A stretch of DNA of 64,000 nt, from assembly GCA_046328035.1 (NCBI GenBank), contig JAXLXI010000023.1:15036-79035 (forward strand), given 5' to 3'. The position numbers were made by a program, and so were the translations under genes. This DNA comes from JBGASG01 sp046328035 (GTDB lineage: Bacteria > Cyanobacteriota > Vampirovibrionia > Obscuribacterales > Obscuribacteraceae). Below are positions 27,616 through 37,299 of this stretch, in pieces (position 1 is the stretch's first letter; every line of letters starts with the position of its first letter). The notes beneath the pieces were generated by a model that saw only the letters and a program-made list of their open reading frames with translations, did no database searches and was not told the DNA's origin.

Positions 27616-29118
27616 CTATTTGCCGACTAGCGCCTGCACCTGTTTGATCCTCTGCTGCTTGTTCATTCCGGTCAAACTTAACCACGTATAGGTGTTCTCG
27701 CGGTTTACCTGAAGCTCAATCAAAGTCGTTGTATTCTCATACCAGAGCGATGGCATGGTACTGACTCCCTCCACGTAATCCTTGATTGGCGCCTTGGCCT
27801 CGTCAGAGTCCAGAATAGCTAGTGCCTTTAGGGCTCGCAGATTGTACCGAATGCCTTTATCTACAGGCGGCACCCACACCTTCATGCATAAGACGGCTTT
27901 CTCCCCACCGAATTTCGTCTTAGCCCTTTTCATGAGATTGCGCAGCTTCTTCACGTCAACCAGAAAGCGCCTATACGACCGATCTTTCGTGAAGGTCTCG
28001 AACTCATCACAAATGATTGACCGAGCCTCCTTGGAGAATTCAAGTTCATCATCGGCAAGATCAGTGTCGTCCTTGCTGGCGACGGTTTCGGCGGAAGCAG
28101 GAGTGGAGAGATTCGAATCCCTGATAACGAAAAACTCCAGGGTGAAGTCAGAGATGCTGACCCCGAAATCGTCAATCGCGTGTACCAGGAACTGCTCGTA
28201 GCGAGGCTTATCTGTGTATTTAGCGTACGTAGCCTCTGTTGTGGTTTTTAGCTCTTGTTGTAACTTTTCAAAGTCGGAAGCCTGCTTAGTGCGCAATGCC
28301 GCCAACACGGCCTTCGATACCGGCGACTTGCTATCGGCCGCTGCGTCAACGACAGAGCTATGGTTTAAACCAGGCATGACACCAAAAGCGGTGCTGCTGA
28401 TTGATTGAGTTGAATTCCACGAATACTTCGCCTTGGCGAAATTCAGGGAGAATTTGACAGTGTCTAACTGCGTGCCGCTAATTACAACGGTGCCATCGGT
28501 GCCAGGTTTGTTCACAAAGGAGCGAAGGAAATCTTTGTAGTCTTCGATTCCGACAAGCACAGTCGTTTGGATTGACCTTGGCGAATAGAAATCTGTCTGG
28601 GAAAGCAAATCTTTGTGAGCAAGGTGCCACTGGAACGAACTCCCCAGCTCGAGCCCGTCCAAGATTTGTTGTCCCGTTTCGAAAAAGTCTGCCATGTCGG
28701 TGAGGTTTTTGCGTCCTGTGGCAATAGCTCCGATGAATGACTTGCCGGTTTTCGCCAGCGGCGAACCAAAGTTCGCCGGTGCCAGCATGATGATTCGCTT
28801 AATTGGGCAGCCTGTCAGTGAGGCACCGTAGAACGATGTCAACCAATGTCTTATGACCAGACCGCCAGTCGAGTGCACAATCACGTTGAGTTCGTACTTC
28901 GACGTGCCGTCAGGATTGAGCAGTCCCATTTTCGTCAATAGCGCGTTTAGTCCGTAAGCAATGTCGTTGTACGTGACATTGTTCTCTCTCGATTCGTAGT
29001 CATAGAAATAAATGTCCTGAACCGTGCCTTTCAATTCACGAGTCAAATGCTCTTTGAGCTTTGTGAAACTGGCACTCACATCACTCCAACCGTGAATGAT
29101 CAATGTTCGCTGTTCCAT
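27616..29118 (-). CDS. Lipase-like alpha/beta hydrolase, first gene of KAP operon
   Basis: A 500-aa protein with AGGAG nine bases before ATG 29118. The N-terminal 300 residues are an alpha/beta hydrolase: LIIHGWSD oxyanion region, nucleophile elbow VIVHSTGGLV (Ser83), and a late His probably in MPGLNHSSVV. This resembles PGAP1/DUF676-type lipases and some phospholipase effectors. The C-terminal 200 residues (ISDFTLEFFVIR, YRRFLVDVKKLRNLMKRAK) form an unrecognised, probably beta-rich domain. There is no signal peptide, so it acts inside the cell, perhaps on the membrane. Confidence 0.8.
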   Translation of the reverse strand: MEQRTLIIHGWSDVSASFTKLKEHLTRELKGTVQDIYFYDYESRENNVTYNDIAYGLNALLTKMGLLNPDGTSKYELNVIVHSTGGLVIRHWLTSFYGASLTGCPIKRIIMLAPANFGSPLAKTGKSFIGAIATGRKNLTDMADFFETGQQILDGLELGSSFQWHLAHKDLLSQTDFYSPRSIQTTVLVGIEDYKDFLRSFVNKPGTDGTVVISGTQLDTVKFSLNFAKAKYSWNSTQSISSTAFGVMPGLNHSSVVDAAADSKSPVSKAVLAALRTKQASDFEKLQQELKTTTEATYAKYTDKPRYEQFLVHAIDDFGVSISDFTLEFFVIRDSNLSTPASAETVASKDDTDLADDELEFSKEARSIICDEFETFTKDRSYRRFLVDVKKLRNLMKRAKTKFGGEKAVLCMKVWVPPVDKGIRYNLRALKALAILDSDEAKAPIKDYVEGVSTMPSLWYENTTTLIELQVNRENTYTWLSLTGMNKQQRIKQVQALVGK

Positions 29119-29522
29119 TTACTTCTCCTGATTCCGCGAAGTAGTCTCGGCCACCGGGTAAGGAATTCCTTGCTTGCGGAACAAGCAGTCCTGGTTAAGA
29201 GCAATCGCGCGTCGTGCCGACATGTGTGCCGAACAAAATAAGTGCCACCGCACTAGCTGTGGCAACGAAATTCGCACCCCGTGGCGAGGCGCAAACTAGG
29301 GAAATATAAACCGAAAAGGGATACCTTCTTAAACGATATCCCGCGCATGTGCATTAATCAATATGTTGGCAACAAAAAAATCAACGATCCGTGAAAACTA
29401 ATCTAGACAAGCGTCGCCCCTGAAACTCAGAGGCGACGCCATTTTTTGCTAACGTAGTCTATCGTGCCGGTGCGCGGTTTCTAGTGCCAATCACCAGTTG
29501 AGCACCTCAATCGCGTGCCCGA
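29119..29522. other. Intergenic region with orphan plus-strand terminator
   Basis: About 400 bp between two minus-strand genes. It holds a strong plus-strand intrinsic terminator (29411-29447) and no plus-strand ORF that would need it. A short RNA read from the plus strand would end there. Confidence 0.5.
29411..29447 (+). terminator. Rho-independent terminator, plus strand
   Basis: GCGTCGCCCCTGA pairs with TCAGAGGCGACGC (12 of 13 pairs, one C-A mismatch) around a 3-nt loop and is followed by ATTTTTT. The T run is on the plus strand only. Confidence 0.8.
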
Positions 29523-32258
29523 TCAAGACATCAGATCCGATAGTTTCATGCGCACCATTCCCTGCGGTGTTGGTTCGCCAGGTTCTGCAAAACGCGTTTC
29601 TTCAATCTCGTCATTGAGGTCTTGTTTCGCCAGATTGTTCCAATCGAACTCGAACAGTTCTGTGTAATACTGCGCGACTTCTGCATCGTAAACAATCAAG
29701 CTGGCATCGCGATTGCTCAAGGTGCCTTCATTGGTCCAGTTGTGACTGCCGAGCATGGCAATCTCTGCATCGACGATGATGCCCTTGGTGTGGCAGCCGC
29801 GCTGCACTTTTATGTTTCTGGTGTCAAAGCCCAGCGCTTTCAAACGGCGCAGTTGCTCTTTCACCTTTTCTTTGCCGCCCGGGAATTCCCGACCGTCCCG
29901 CACGATGATTTTCACATCGAGACCTTGTTGTTGTTTCTTCGCGAGAACGTCCAGAAGTTCAGCGAATGCCGGCTGGTCGGTCTGATTGCCGTTTCTGTCG
30001 AAGGTCGGGTTGAGCGACTGGTTCTCGAAGTAAATCGAGCGGCGTGCGGACTTGACCAGTTTCGTCACTTCCTCGATGTAGTTGTCCGGAGTGAGGAGCG
30101 GACGCACTTTCAACCGTCTGTCCAACTCCAACGGAGTGAAGTACTGCGGTCTGCCGGTCCGTCTTTCCAGCATCTCCAGCGGAACAAACACTTCGAGCAT
30201 CGATTCCAGAGTTTCTTCGAATTTCGGCACACGATCTGCTTCTTCGAAGTCGTAGTTGATGAAAGCCTCGAACTGTTGGGCAAGTTCTCTGTTCTCAATC
30301 ACCACGTGCCATTCGCGGTTGTGTTTCAAGAGTGGTGTCCACTCTGTCCACTGTTGTCCAGCGGGATCGATGTTGGGCTGGTTTGAGTCTTTCCAGTTGC
30401 CGCTCGACAGCCACAGCGCTTCGCCGTCGCGCACAGCGACTTTGATGTGGTAGGCAGAGGCGAACAGTTTGCCGCCGCCGACGCTGGCCCAGCGATGCTC
30501 GAAGCGATCGCCGAGCACTCTGGCGAGCTTGTCCATGTTGTCGGTCATCGCTTGCTCTTTGTAGTGCGTCACCATTTTGAGTGTGCGCTTGCCTGGCTTG
30601 ACTGCGTTGAGCAATGCATCCAGGACATGCGGTGCCTCGAACTCGTACATGGTGGCGGTAATGCTGCGGCGGGTCTTGGCAAGAAACTCTTTGAAGACCG
30701 GGAATCCGCTATCTGGGCTGGCGTGGAAAATCGCCCGCATGTCTCTGTCCACCTGGCGCAGTTGAATGTCGCGCGGCGGCACGTAGTTGCCCGGCGAGAA
30801 TCTTTCCGCGAACGGTCCTTCTGTCGCGAAGACCGATTCGGCTGCCAGCGTTTGCACGGGAGCAGCTGTGGTTTCGATGCGCAGACCGCCGATGTGTTGC
30901 GGCAAGCCGACGCGTTCTGTGCCACGCTCGCTGGCGAGTTCGACCAGAATTACTTTCTCGTCGGTGATCCAGCCTTCTCTAAAGCTGTAGCTCAGTCTCA
31001 CGCCCAGAACTTCCGGGTGAGTGGCGAACATGCGCTGCGCTTCGCGTAGCGCATGTTCGGTGTTGAGATGTTGAGGTTGACCCGGAATACCCACGGACGG
31101 ATAGCCGCCACCAATGGGCATGCCAACACGCACTGAGACTTGCACCGGAATATTCAGTGTGAAAGTCTGTTCGGCGCCGGACGGCGAACCACCACCGGGT
31201 GGTGTTTGCACCATTCCTACCGGTCCCGGTGTCGGGCGAGGCGAATCGATGTTATGTACAAAGCCGCCCGTCACTCTTGCCAGACGATCTTTGATGATCG
31301 ATGCGGGCACCGCGTAGTTAGCTTTCAGCCATTCGCCTGCGTAGTGCAACGCGACCGCGCGACCTGTTGCCAGATCGATCAATGCTGAACCCGAGTTGCC
31401 GCCCAATGTGGAGCAATCGTGTTCGATGACTCTGTCGCTGATGCTGGTGATCTGTCCGGGCGCCAGCCGTTTCTTGTTGTACACATCACGGAAGATGCGG
31501 CTCGCCAGGTCCTGATCCCGCGCACGCGAATCTTTTGCCGGGTAACCAATAGCCGCTACCAACTCGTCGACCTTGAGTGTCGAATCGGCGAGCTGGATCA
31601 TCGGCGGCAATTGTTGTCCCGAGACGCGACCGATGCGTAAGAACGCAACATCGATCTCCGCTCCTTCCTCCGAGATCCACAGTACTTCTGTGACTGGAAA
31701 CTCCAGGCTGCTCGATCTGTCGGCTTCTTCGAGGAAGTCCACTTTAGATTCGAGTCTGCCGCGATTGAGAGTTTTGAAGACGTACTTCTTCTGGTCGCGC
31801 TGTGCGAATACTTGAGCAACGTGACGGTTGGTGACCAGAATATCTTCCGATACCATCCAGCCTGTGCCTGCGTACGGCATGCCGGGGTAGTTGATCAGTT
31901 CAACCCTACCAATAGATGGAATGATTGAGTTCAATTTTGGTTTTGCAGAAGACAGGCGCTCTTTCCATATCTCGCTGTCTGGTCCCAGAAATTGCATGAC
32001 CATCTGGTTGTCGCGAATCACCAGGACGGGGCGAGCTTGCGCTTTCACTATAGATTCGATGGTGAAGTCGAGACGGTCCGTCGACATACCTTCAACAAAT
32101 GGGTTTTCAAAGCCGCCGGCGAGTTCTGGAAATCTGTTTGCGACTTCCGCGTGACTATTCATTTTATTGGCGGTAGCGCGAACTTCTGCAGCGAGCTTGT
32201 GATCCCGGCGTTCGAGATCGGCAAGTATTCGGTCCAAACTTGTTTTGACTGGGCTCAT
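29523..32258 (-). CDS. Trypsin-like protease fused to two PLD domains
   Basis: A 911-aa protein with GGAGA before ATG 32258. Residues 110-330 form a trypsin-like serine protease: His146 (LVTNRHVAQVF), Asp203 (EIDVAFLRIG), Ser289 (LGGNSGSALID). A linker (about 345-400) contains EQTFTLNIPVQVSV, shared with the divergent gene. Residues 500-865 hold two phospholipase D modules with HKD motifs YHIKVAVRDGEALWLSSGNW (His604, Lys606, Asp611) and CHTKGIIVDAEIAMLGSHNW (His823, Lys825, Asp830). Two HKDs can form one active site, for a nuclease or lipase. No signal peptide. The protease may control the effector half; this is inferred. Confidence 0.87.
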   Translation of the reverse strand: MSPVKTSLDRILADLERRDHKLAAEVRATANKMNSHAEVANRFPELAGGFENPFVEGMSTDRLDFTIESIVKAQARPVLVIRDNQMVMQFLGPDSEIWKERLSSAKPKLNSIIPSIGRVELINYPGMPYAGTGWMVSEDILVTNRHVAQVFAQRDQKKYVFKTLNRGRLESKVDFLEEADRSSSLEFPVTEVLWISEEGAEIDVAFLRIGRVSGQQLPPMIQLADSTLKVDELVAAIGYPAKDSRARDQDLASRIFRDVYNKKRLAPGQITSISDRVIEHDCSTLGGNSGSALIDLATGRAVALHYAGEWLKANYAVPASIIKDRLARVTGGFVHNIDSPRPTPGPVGMVQTPPGGGSPSGAEQTFTLNIPVQVSVRVGMPIGGGYPSVGIPGQPQHLNTEHALREAQRMFATHPEVLGVRLSYSFREGWITDEKVILVELASERGTERVGLPQHIGGLRIETTAAPVQTLAAESVFATEGPFAERFSPGNYVPPRDIQLRQVDRDMRAIFHASPDSGFPVFKEFLAKTRRSITATMYEFEAPHVLDALLNAVKPGKRTLKMVTHYKEQAMTDNMDKLARVLGDRFEHRWASVGGGKLFASAYHIKVAVRDGEALWLSSGNWKDSNQPNIDPAGQQWTEWTPLLKHNREWHVVIENRELAQQFEAFINYDFEEADRVPKFEETLESMLEVFVPLEMLERRTGRPQYFTPLELDRRLKVRPLLTPDNYIEEVTKLVKSARRSIYFENQSLNPTFDRNGNQTDQPAFAELLDVLAKKQQQGLDVKIIVRDGREFPGGKEKVKEQLRRLKALGFDTRNIKVQRGCHTKGIIVDAEIAMLGSHNWTNEGTLSNRDASLIVYDAEVAQYYTELFEFDWNNLAKQDLNDEIEETRFAEPGEPTPQGMVRMKLSDLMS

Positions 32259-32568
32259 AGTATCTCCTGCGTTACATCGAAGCGGGGGGATTTATGCAAG
32301 CGATGGATATACCACTTGCGCACAGAAAAAGTCTTTATCCTCTCGTCCGAAAAACTTTGCTGAAAGTTTTTCATTCAACTGCAGGACCGAAGAAGTGCCG
32401 GCGAAAATATTTCTGCGCAAAAAGTTGAAGAGCGCATTCGCGTATTTCGAAAAATAAAATCCGTTCGTTCGCGAACGCAATTAATGCGTCTGTCGAAAAC
32501 AAAGTGATGTGCACGTGCTATCAATTTGAGTCCCAGCTATTCGGCGACTGACGCGAGGTAGCGCAATC
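32259..32568. promoter_or_regulatory. Divergent region between the two trypsin fusions
   Basis: This 310-bp region should hold both promoters. Two symmetric elements are visible: AAAAACTTT/AAAGTTTTT (32349-32370, 4-nt loop) and the palindrome CGTTCGCGAACG (32466-32477). Either could bind a shared regulator. GAGGTAGCG lies before ATG 32569. Confidence 0.5.
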
Positions 32569-34827
32569 ATGGACCAGAAGACCACGACCTCCCAAGCGGA
32601 GGATCGTTTTAATTCACGCTCTGCAGGCAGAGAATCCCTTCGCAAACAGATGAGGGACCCGACGCCGACGCAAAATCCATTTACTTGGGATTCACCAGCG
32701 CGCGCCATGGAACGTGCGAAATTGATTGGTGTTGAGCTGCAGCCTGAAACCATGATGCCGGACATGAACTCTCCCGCGATCAAGGAGGATCCATTTAAGC
32801 GGCTCGCGGTTGAGCGAATTTTGGGGTTGAACAATCTTCAGCCTGCTAGCTTTCTTCCGCGGGGCACCAAGCTGAGCAGAGCGATCGGTCGCATTAGGAT
32901 ACTCAATGGAAACGTAGAGATGGGTTTTGCCACCGGGTTCCTCATTTCTCCGAATCTGCTGCTGACAAACAATCACGTGTTGGAGAGCAAGGAGCAGGCG
33001 AGAGACTGTGAGCTCGAGATGAACTATGAAGAGGATGCAGATGATAAATCAATCGCTCCCTCAGCATTCCGACTCGATCCAGATGGCGTATTCATAACTA
33101 GCGAGCGACTGGACTATACCGTCGTAGCAGTCAATCCTGTTAATCAATTTGGCAAGGAGCTTGCGGAGTTTGGATGGGTTCAGCCCTATCGCGACACTGG
33201 AAAAGTTCTGCTCGGCGAAAACGTCAACATCATTCAGCATCCCGGCGGCGATCCCAAGAAGATTGCCATAAGAGACAACAAGATCGTTGACTTCCTTCCG
33301 GACTTCATCCACTACCAGACTGATACCGCGCGAGGATCCTCCGGATCCGCGATGTTCAGCGATCAGTGGCTGTTGGTCGGCATTCACCATGCGGGAGTAC
33401 CAAAGCGCGATGTTGACGGACGAGTGCTGCGCACTGATGGCACCGTCTGGCGCGAAGCGGACGGTGATGACTCGATTGAGTGGATTGCCAATGAAGGCGT
33501 GAGAATCAGCAGCGTAATCAAACATATTGAATCGAACTATCAAGACCAAAGAGACAAACACTTAGTGGAGGAGATGCTACAGAAGTCATCACTGAGCAGC
33601 GTTTTTGATCCAAGCGGAGAAAACCAAATGCCAAAAGATCGCCAGAACAAGGAAAAAGTCATTCCCGTTCAACGGACGGGACAGAGTTCGGTGGAGCAAC
33701 AGCGCATGCCGAAAGATCAATCGCAAGTGTCAGTGCAGCCACAGCCGCAGCAACCGATGCCACCAATTGATTCATTGTCGCAGCACTCTCAATCCCAGCA
33801 GCAACAAGTTTCGTACCAGAGCTTTCCCTGCAATAGTTTCGAGCAGACGTTCGTTATTCCGCTGCAAATTACGGTCAGCCTCGGACAAATCCAAGTCGGA
33901 CAGACCACTCGAACCGGTTGGAACAACCAGCAACGATACACGCCTGTAAGTCGCGAGGCGGAGGCGGCGATCAATGAGTTTCTCGAAGCAAGAAACCGTC
34001 CGTACTACGACCAGTCCCAAGATGAGCGCGACAGCAGTTCGTATTATGCCAATGTCGATTTCAACGAAGATTCCGATCGACTGGTGGCTAACTTGTCTCA
34101 GCTGCTCACGCGCACGCACCGCAATCAGCTGGGTTATTCGCCGGCGCGTAACCTGTATCCTTGGGTTGATGTGCATCCCGACATGACGATCAAGAGTGTC
34201 TACACGCAAGATACCTATGACGTTGTCGACATGATCAACGAAGGCTTCGCTATGGAAGAGCGAGTTCGCGCTCGCATGGAACAGATTGAATCCATGCCGA
34301 CCTCGCGAACCATGAAGGATCTCGAACTCGGCTACCTCGAAGATTCGATGGGATACAACTGCGAGCATTCAGTGCCGCAATCGTGGTTTAGCAAAGCCAG
34401 CCCGATGAAGGGTGACTTGCACCATCTGTTTGCCTGCGAGTCGCAAGCGAACGGATTCAGAAGCAACTACCCTTATTACGAATTCGATGACTACGATAAC
34501 GCCAACCAGAACCGCGAAGTGGTGAAACAAGGTTGGGGCAAACTCGAACAACAACTTGGATTCGAGCCTTACCTGGGCAAAGGTCCAGTTGCTCGTGGAA
34601 CGCTGTATTTCTTGCTGCGGTATCCGGAGAAGATTTCGGCAAGAAACTACGACGTTGACATGTTGCTCGAGTGGCATCGCCAGTATTCGCCGACGCTATG
34701 GGAAAAGCACCGCAACGCAGCGATCTTTGCCAAGCAGGGTAATCGCAATCCATTCATAGATTATCCGAGCGAGATGGCTAACCTCGATGCGAGCGCCTTA
34801 TCGCAAGCGACAGTGCGTCGGAGATAG
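32569..34827 (+). CDS. Trypsin-like protease fused to endonuclease I
   Basis: A 752-aa protein. Residues 100-320 are a trypsin-like protease: His136 (LLTNNHVLES), Asp182 (RLDYTVVAV), Ser258 (ARGSSGSAMFS). A Gln/Pro-rich linker (about 355-420) ends in FEQTFVIPLQITVSLG, matching the linker of the divergent protease-PLD gene. Residues about 455-735 are an endonuclease I (EndA/NucM, PF04231) domain: NCEHSVPQSWFSKASPMKGD (Glu599, His600), LHHLFACESQANGFRSNYP and QGNRNPFIDYP. Such enzymes cut DNA with a metal ion. No signal peptide, so the nuclease acts inside the cell unless exported unusually. Confidence 0.9.
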   Translation: MDQKTTTSQAEDRFNSRSAGRESLRKQMRDPTPTQNPFTWDSPARAMERAKLIGVELQPETMMPDMNSPAIKEDPFKRLAVERILGLNNLQPASFLPRGTKLSRAIGRIRILNGNVEMGFATGFLISPNLLLTNNHVLESKEQARDCELEMNYEEDADDKSIAPSAFRLDPDGVFITSERLDYTVVAVNPVNQFGKELAEFGWVQPYRDTGKVLLGENVNIIQHPGGDPKKIAIRDNKIVDFLPDFIHYQTDTARGSSGSAMFSDQWLLVGIHHAGVPKRDVDGRVLRTDGTVWREADGDDSIEWIANEGVRISSVIKHIESNYQDQRDKHLVEEMLQKSSLSSVFDPSGENQMPKDRQNKEKVIPVQRTGQSSVEQQRMPKDQSQVSVQPQPQQPMPPIDSLSQHSQSQQQQVSYQSFPCNSFEQTFVIPLQITVSLGQIQVGQTTRTGWNNQQRYTPVSREAEAAINEFLEARNRPYYDQSQDERDSSSYYANVDFNEDSDRLVANLSQLLTRTHRNQLGYSPARNLYPWVDVHPDMTIKSVYTQDTYDVVDMINEGFAMEERVRARMEQIESMPTSRTMKDLELGYLEDSMGYNCEHSVPQSWFSKASPMKGDLHHLFACESQANGFRSNYPYYEFDDYDNANQNREVVKQGWGKLEQQLGFEPYLGKGPVARGTLYFLLRYPEKISARNYDVDMLLEWHRQYSPTLWEKHRNAAIFAKQGNRNPFIDYPSEMANLDASALSQATVRRR

Positions 34828-34902
34828 TCGTTAAAGCTGTCCAAAATGAGAAATGGCTGCGGTGGATTCGTATGAGTCCACCGTGTCCGTAGGTACATGC
34901 CC

Positions 34903-37299
34903 CTAAGCCGCTGGTGCCTTATCTTCCTTAGGTGGTGGCGTGTAGGGGACCGTCGCTTGATATAGGTCCGCGACGTCGACCCATTTGTCATCTTCGTCGC
35001 CCCAGCTGTTGTCGATCCTCACTTGACCGGTCTCCGGGTTGTAGTCATCAATGACGACGACGTGGTCGCGTTTCTTGAAATCGCCGGGCTTCGCCGACGG
35101 ATTGAACAACTTATCATCGGAGCACACGTGAATGATGATCGGGAACTGTCCGTCTTCCTTGGCTTCCGCCAACTCTTCGCGCAGTTCTTCTTCACTGTTG
35201 AATGTGATGACGTGGCTGGTTCCCCACGAATCGGAGTAAATGAAATACTGCCCTTCATCATCGTTGAGTCGCAGCAATTCATCGACGGTATCACGCGGAA
35301 CCAGTCCTTTGAAGGGCCCGACTTCCTTGCCGTTTTCATCGACCCAGTACTCGCCGTCGCTGTTGCCTGGTGACGGCTGTCCTTGTTTGTAGTGCACCGG
35401 TGGCTCGCGTCGGGAACCGATGTCGCACAGTACTGTCGCCTGGAAAATCTGCGATGCAAACATGCGCTGGTCGGTGTTGGTTCGACCTTCGGTTCCGGGT
35501 TGCGGAATCAGATTCTCTGGTGGCACCATAACCTCGTGGCCGTCGGTGGCGGTGTACTTGCCTTCGATAGCGACTTGCGCGATCAACGCGGCGGCATTCT
35601 CTGGATGCCGCGTCCACGTGATCACTTCCACATCGTTTGCGGCGCACGTTCCGTGGCTCCCTTGATCGATGCTGCTCGGGTCAGCGGCGAAACCCATCAT
35701 TTGTAGCGCCAGTCCTTTGCGCTGCTTCGCATCTAATTTCGCTTGCGGTTCGGTCAACAATTTGTCGAACGCGTCGAGCGTGTCGCCTATTTGCTGGTCA
35801 CTGATCCCGTCGGTCTTGGCGCGTTGCAAAAACTTGTTCAGGTCATTAACGAATTGCTGGTACTCGGAGTCACTCATGCGCTGGCGAGCGTCGTCGAGCA
35901 GCCTCGCGACTTCCAGATCTTTGACGACATCCGCGACATTGTCTGCACCGAAGTTTTCCTTGAGGTCGTCGGTGAGTTTCCTGCCGTAGCGCGCTTCGTA
36001 TGCTTTCTCCAGCGCCAGTCGATCGGCTGGCGACATGTCTTCGAGCTGATCTTTGATTTCGTCGAGCTGCTGGTACTTGAGGATCGACGGCATGTCACCG
36101 GCGACACCAATCTGGTGCGCCAGGTCTTCAATGTCGTCTGCGTCCATCGAAGTGGTCGTGGTGCTGCCATCGACTTTGAGCGTCACCAACTTGTCGTCAT
36201 CATTCACGTAATGGATGGTGCCGTCCGCATCTACCGTTACGTTTTCAATTTCGTTGCCGTCTTTGTCGTGCCAGTTGCCGTCGGCATCCTTTTCTATCTT
36301 TGACCCGTCGTCGCTAATGACGGCGGTGAGGTTGCCCTGGTCGTCATAGGTGAAGTTTCTGTTTATCTGAAAGTTGCCGGATTGAGTTTCGACGACCTGA
36401 CCACGCGCGTTGGTTTCGATGCGATCGCCGTTTCCTTGCCTGACGGCTTTGGTTCCATCAGGACGCTTGGAGACCCAGGCACCGGTGGCGCCGTCGACGT
36501 AAGTAATTGTGCCGTCGTTCCACACTTCCAGTTCACTGACTGGTGCGGGCTTGCCGTCGGCCGTCACCCATTTGCCGTTTTCCAGATGATAGGTGTGCAT
36601 CATGTCGAGCGTGACTTTGTCGGGCCTGCCGTTGGCGTCGCGATGTACGATGACCATATCGCCGGCGCCCGTGATGGCAAAGTCCACTCGGTCATCCGTA
36701 TCTTTATGCACGATGTAGCCGGACTTCTCGTTGCGGGTATCGCTTGAGCCGTCCGAGTAGTAGCGAACATCACACCCGTCCTTTGTCTTGTAGCTGACTG
36801 TTCCATCGTCTGCAACTGAAACGGAGACGAATGGCACGTCGTGATTTTCCGGTTTATTGGAGGGGCCGTCCTGTCCAGCTGGTGCCCCGCCGGGACGATG
36901 TTTGCTTCTCTCGTCTTCCTGCCATTTGCCGTCTTTTAGAACGTAAACGCGACCGTCTGGCTCCTGGACGCGATTGACGGTGCCGTCGTCGGCGTAGCCG
37001 AATCGACGCGCGGAGCCGTCGGGGTAATTGACTTCAGTGACGTGTCCCTTGTCGTCTTTAACGACTCTGGGCTTGTCTGGCTTTTCTGCGGACATGCTGG
37101 TGTCGGGCGTGAACGTGATCGAGCCATCGTTTGCGACGTCCGCTCCGGGCATCAGCCGCGAGGTATCCGCGGCGCGAGGCGGAGCATCCGGCAAGGCTAA
37201 TTTAGCTGCTGTTGCAGACAGGTCAACCAGGTTTAGTTGGCGGGATTCGGACTGTTGCGCGCCGCCGTTTAGGGGCGCGTCGGGCGTTTCTATGGTCAT
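34903..37299 (-). CDS. YD-repeat protein with papain-like C-terminal domain
   Basis: A 798-aa protein from ATG 37299 (AGGAAG before it). No signal peptide. Residues about 60-370 are a chain of YD/RHS-like units (YPDGSARRFGYADDGTVNRV, EVWNDGTITYVDGATGAWV). A helical linker follows (about 390-530). The last 250 residues look like a papain-fold cysteine peptidase: Cys in DQGSHGTCAANDVEV, His in KRDHVVVIDDYNPETG, Asn/Asp in RIDNSWGDEDDKW. The 1-1784 gene and the 3540-6680 remnant carry the same domain. A secreted or contact-dependent effector is inferred; the route is unknown. Confidence 0.82.
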   Translation of the reverse strand: MTIETPDAPLNGGAQQSESRQLNLVDLSATAAKLALPDAPPRAADTSRLMPGADVANDGSITFTPDTSMSAEKPDKPRVVKDDKGHVTEVNYPDGSARRFGYADDGTVNRVQEPDGRVYVLKDGKWQEDERSKHRPGGAPAGQDGPSNKPENHDVPFVSVSVADDGTVSYKTKDGCDVRYYSDGSSDTRNEKSGYIVHKDTDDRVDFAITGAGDMVIVHRDANGRPDKVTLDMMHTYHLENGKWVTADGKPAPVSELEVWNDGTITYVDGATGAWVSKRPDGTKAVRQGNGDRIETNARGQVVETQSGNFQINRNFTYDDQGNLTAVISDDGSKIEKDADGNWHDKDGNEIENVTVDADGTIHYVNDDDKLVTLKVDGSTTTTSMDADDIEDLAHQIGVAGDMPSILKYQQLDEIKDQLEDMSPADRLALEKAYEARYGRKLTDDLKENFGADNVADVVKDLEVARLLDDARQRMSDSEYQQFVNDLNKFLQRAKTDGISDQQIGDTLDAFDKLLTEPQAKLDAKQRKGLALQMMGFAADPSSIDQGSHGTCAANDVEVITWTRHPENAAALIAQVAIEGKYTATDGHEVMVPPENLIPQPGTEGRTNTDQRMFASQIFQATVLCDIGSRREPPVHYKQGQPSPGNSDGEYWVDENGKEVGPFKGLVPRDTVDELLRLNDDEGQYFIYSDSWGTSHVITFNSEEELREELAEAKEDGQFPIIIHVCSDDKLFNPSAKPGDFKKRDHVVVIDDYNPETGQVRIDNSWGDEDDKWVDVADLYQATVPYTPPPKEDKAPAA

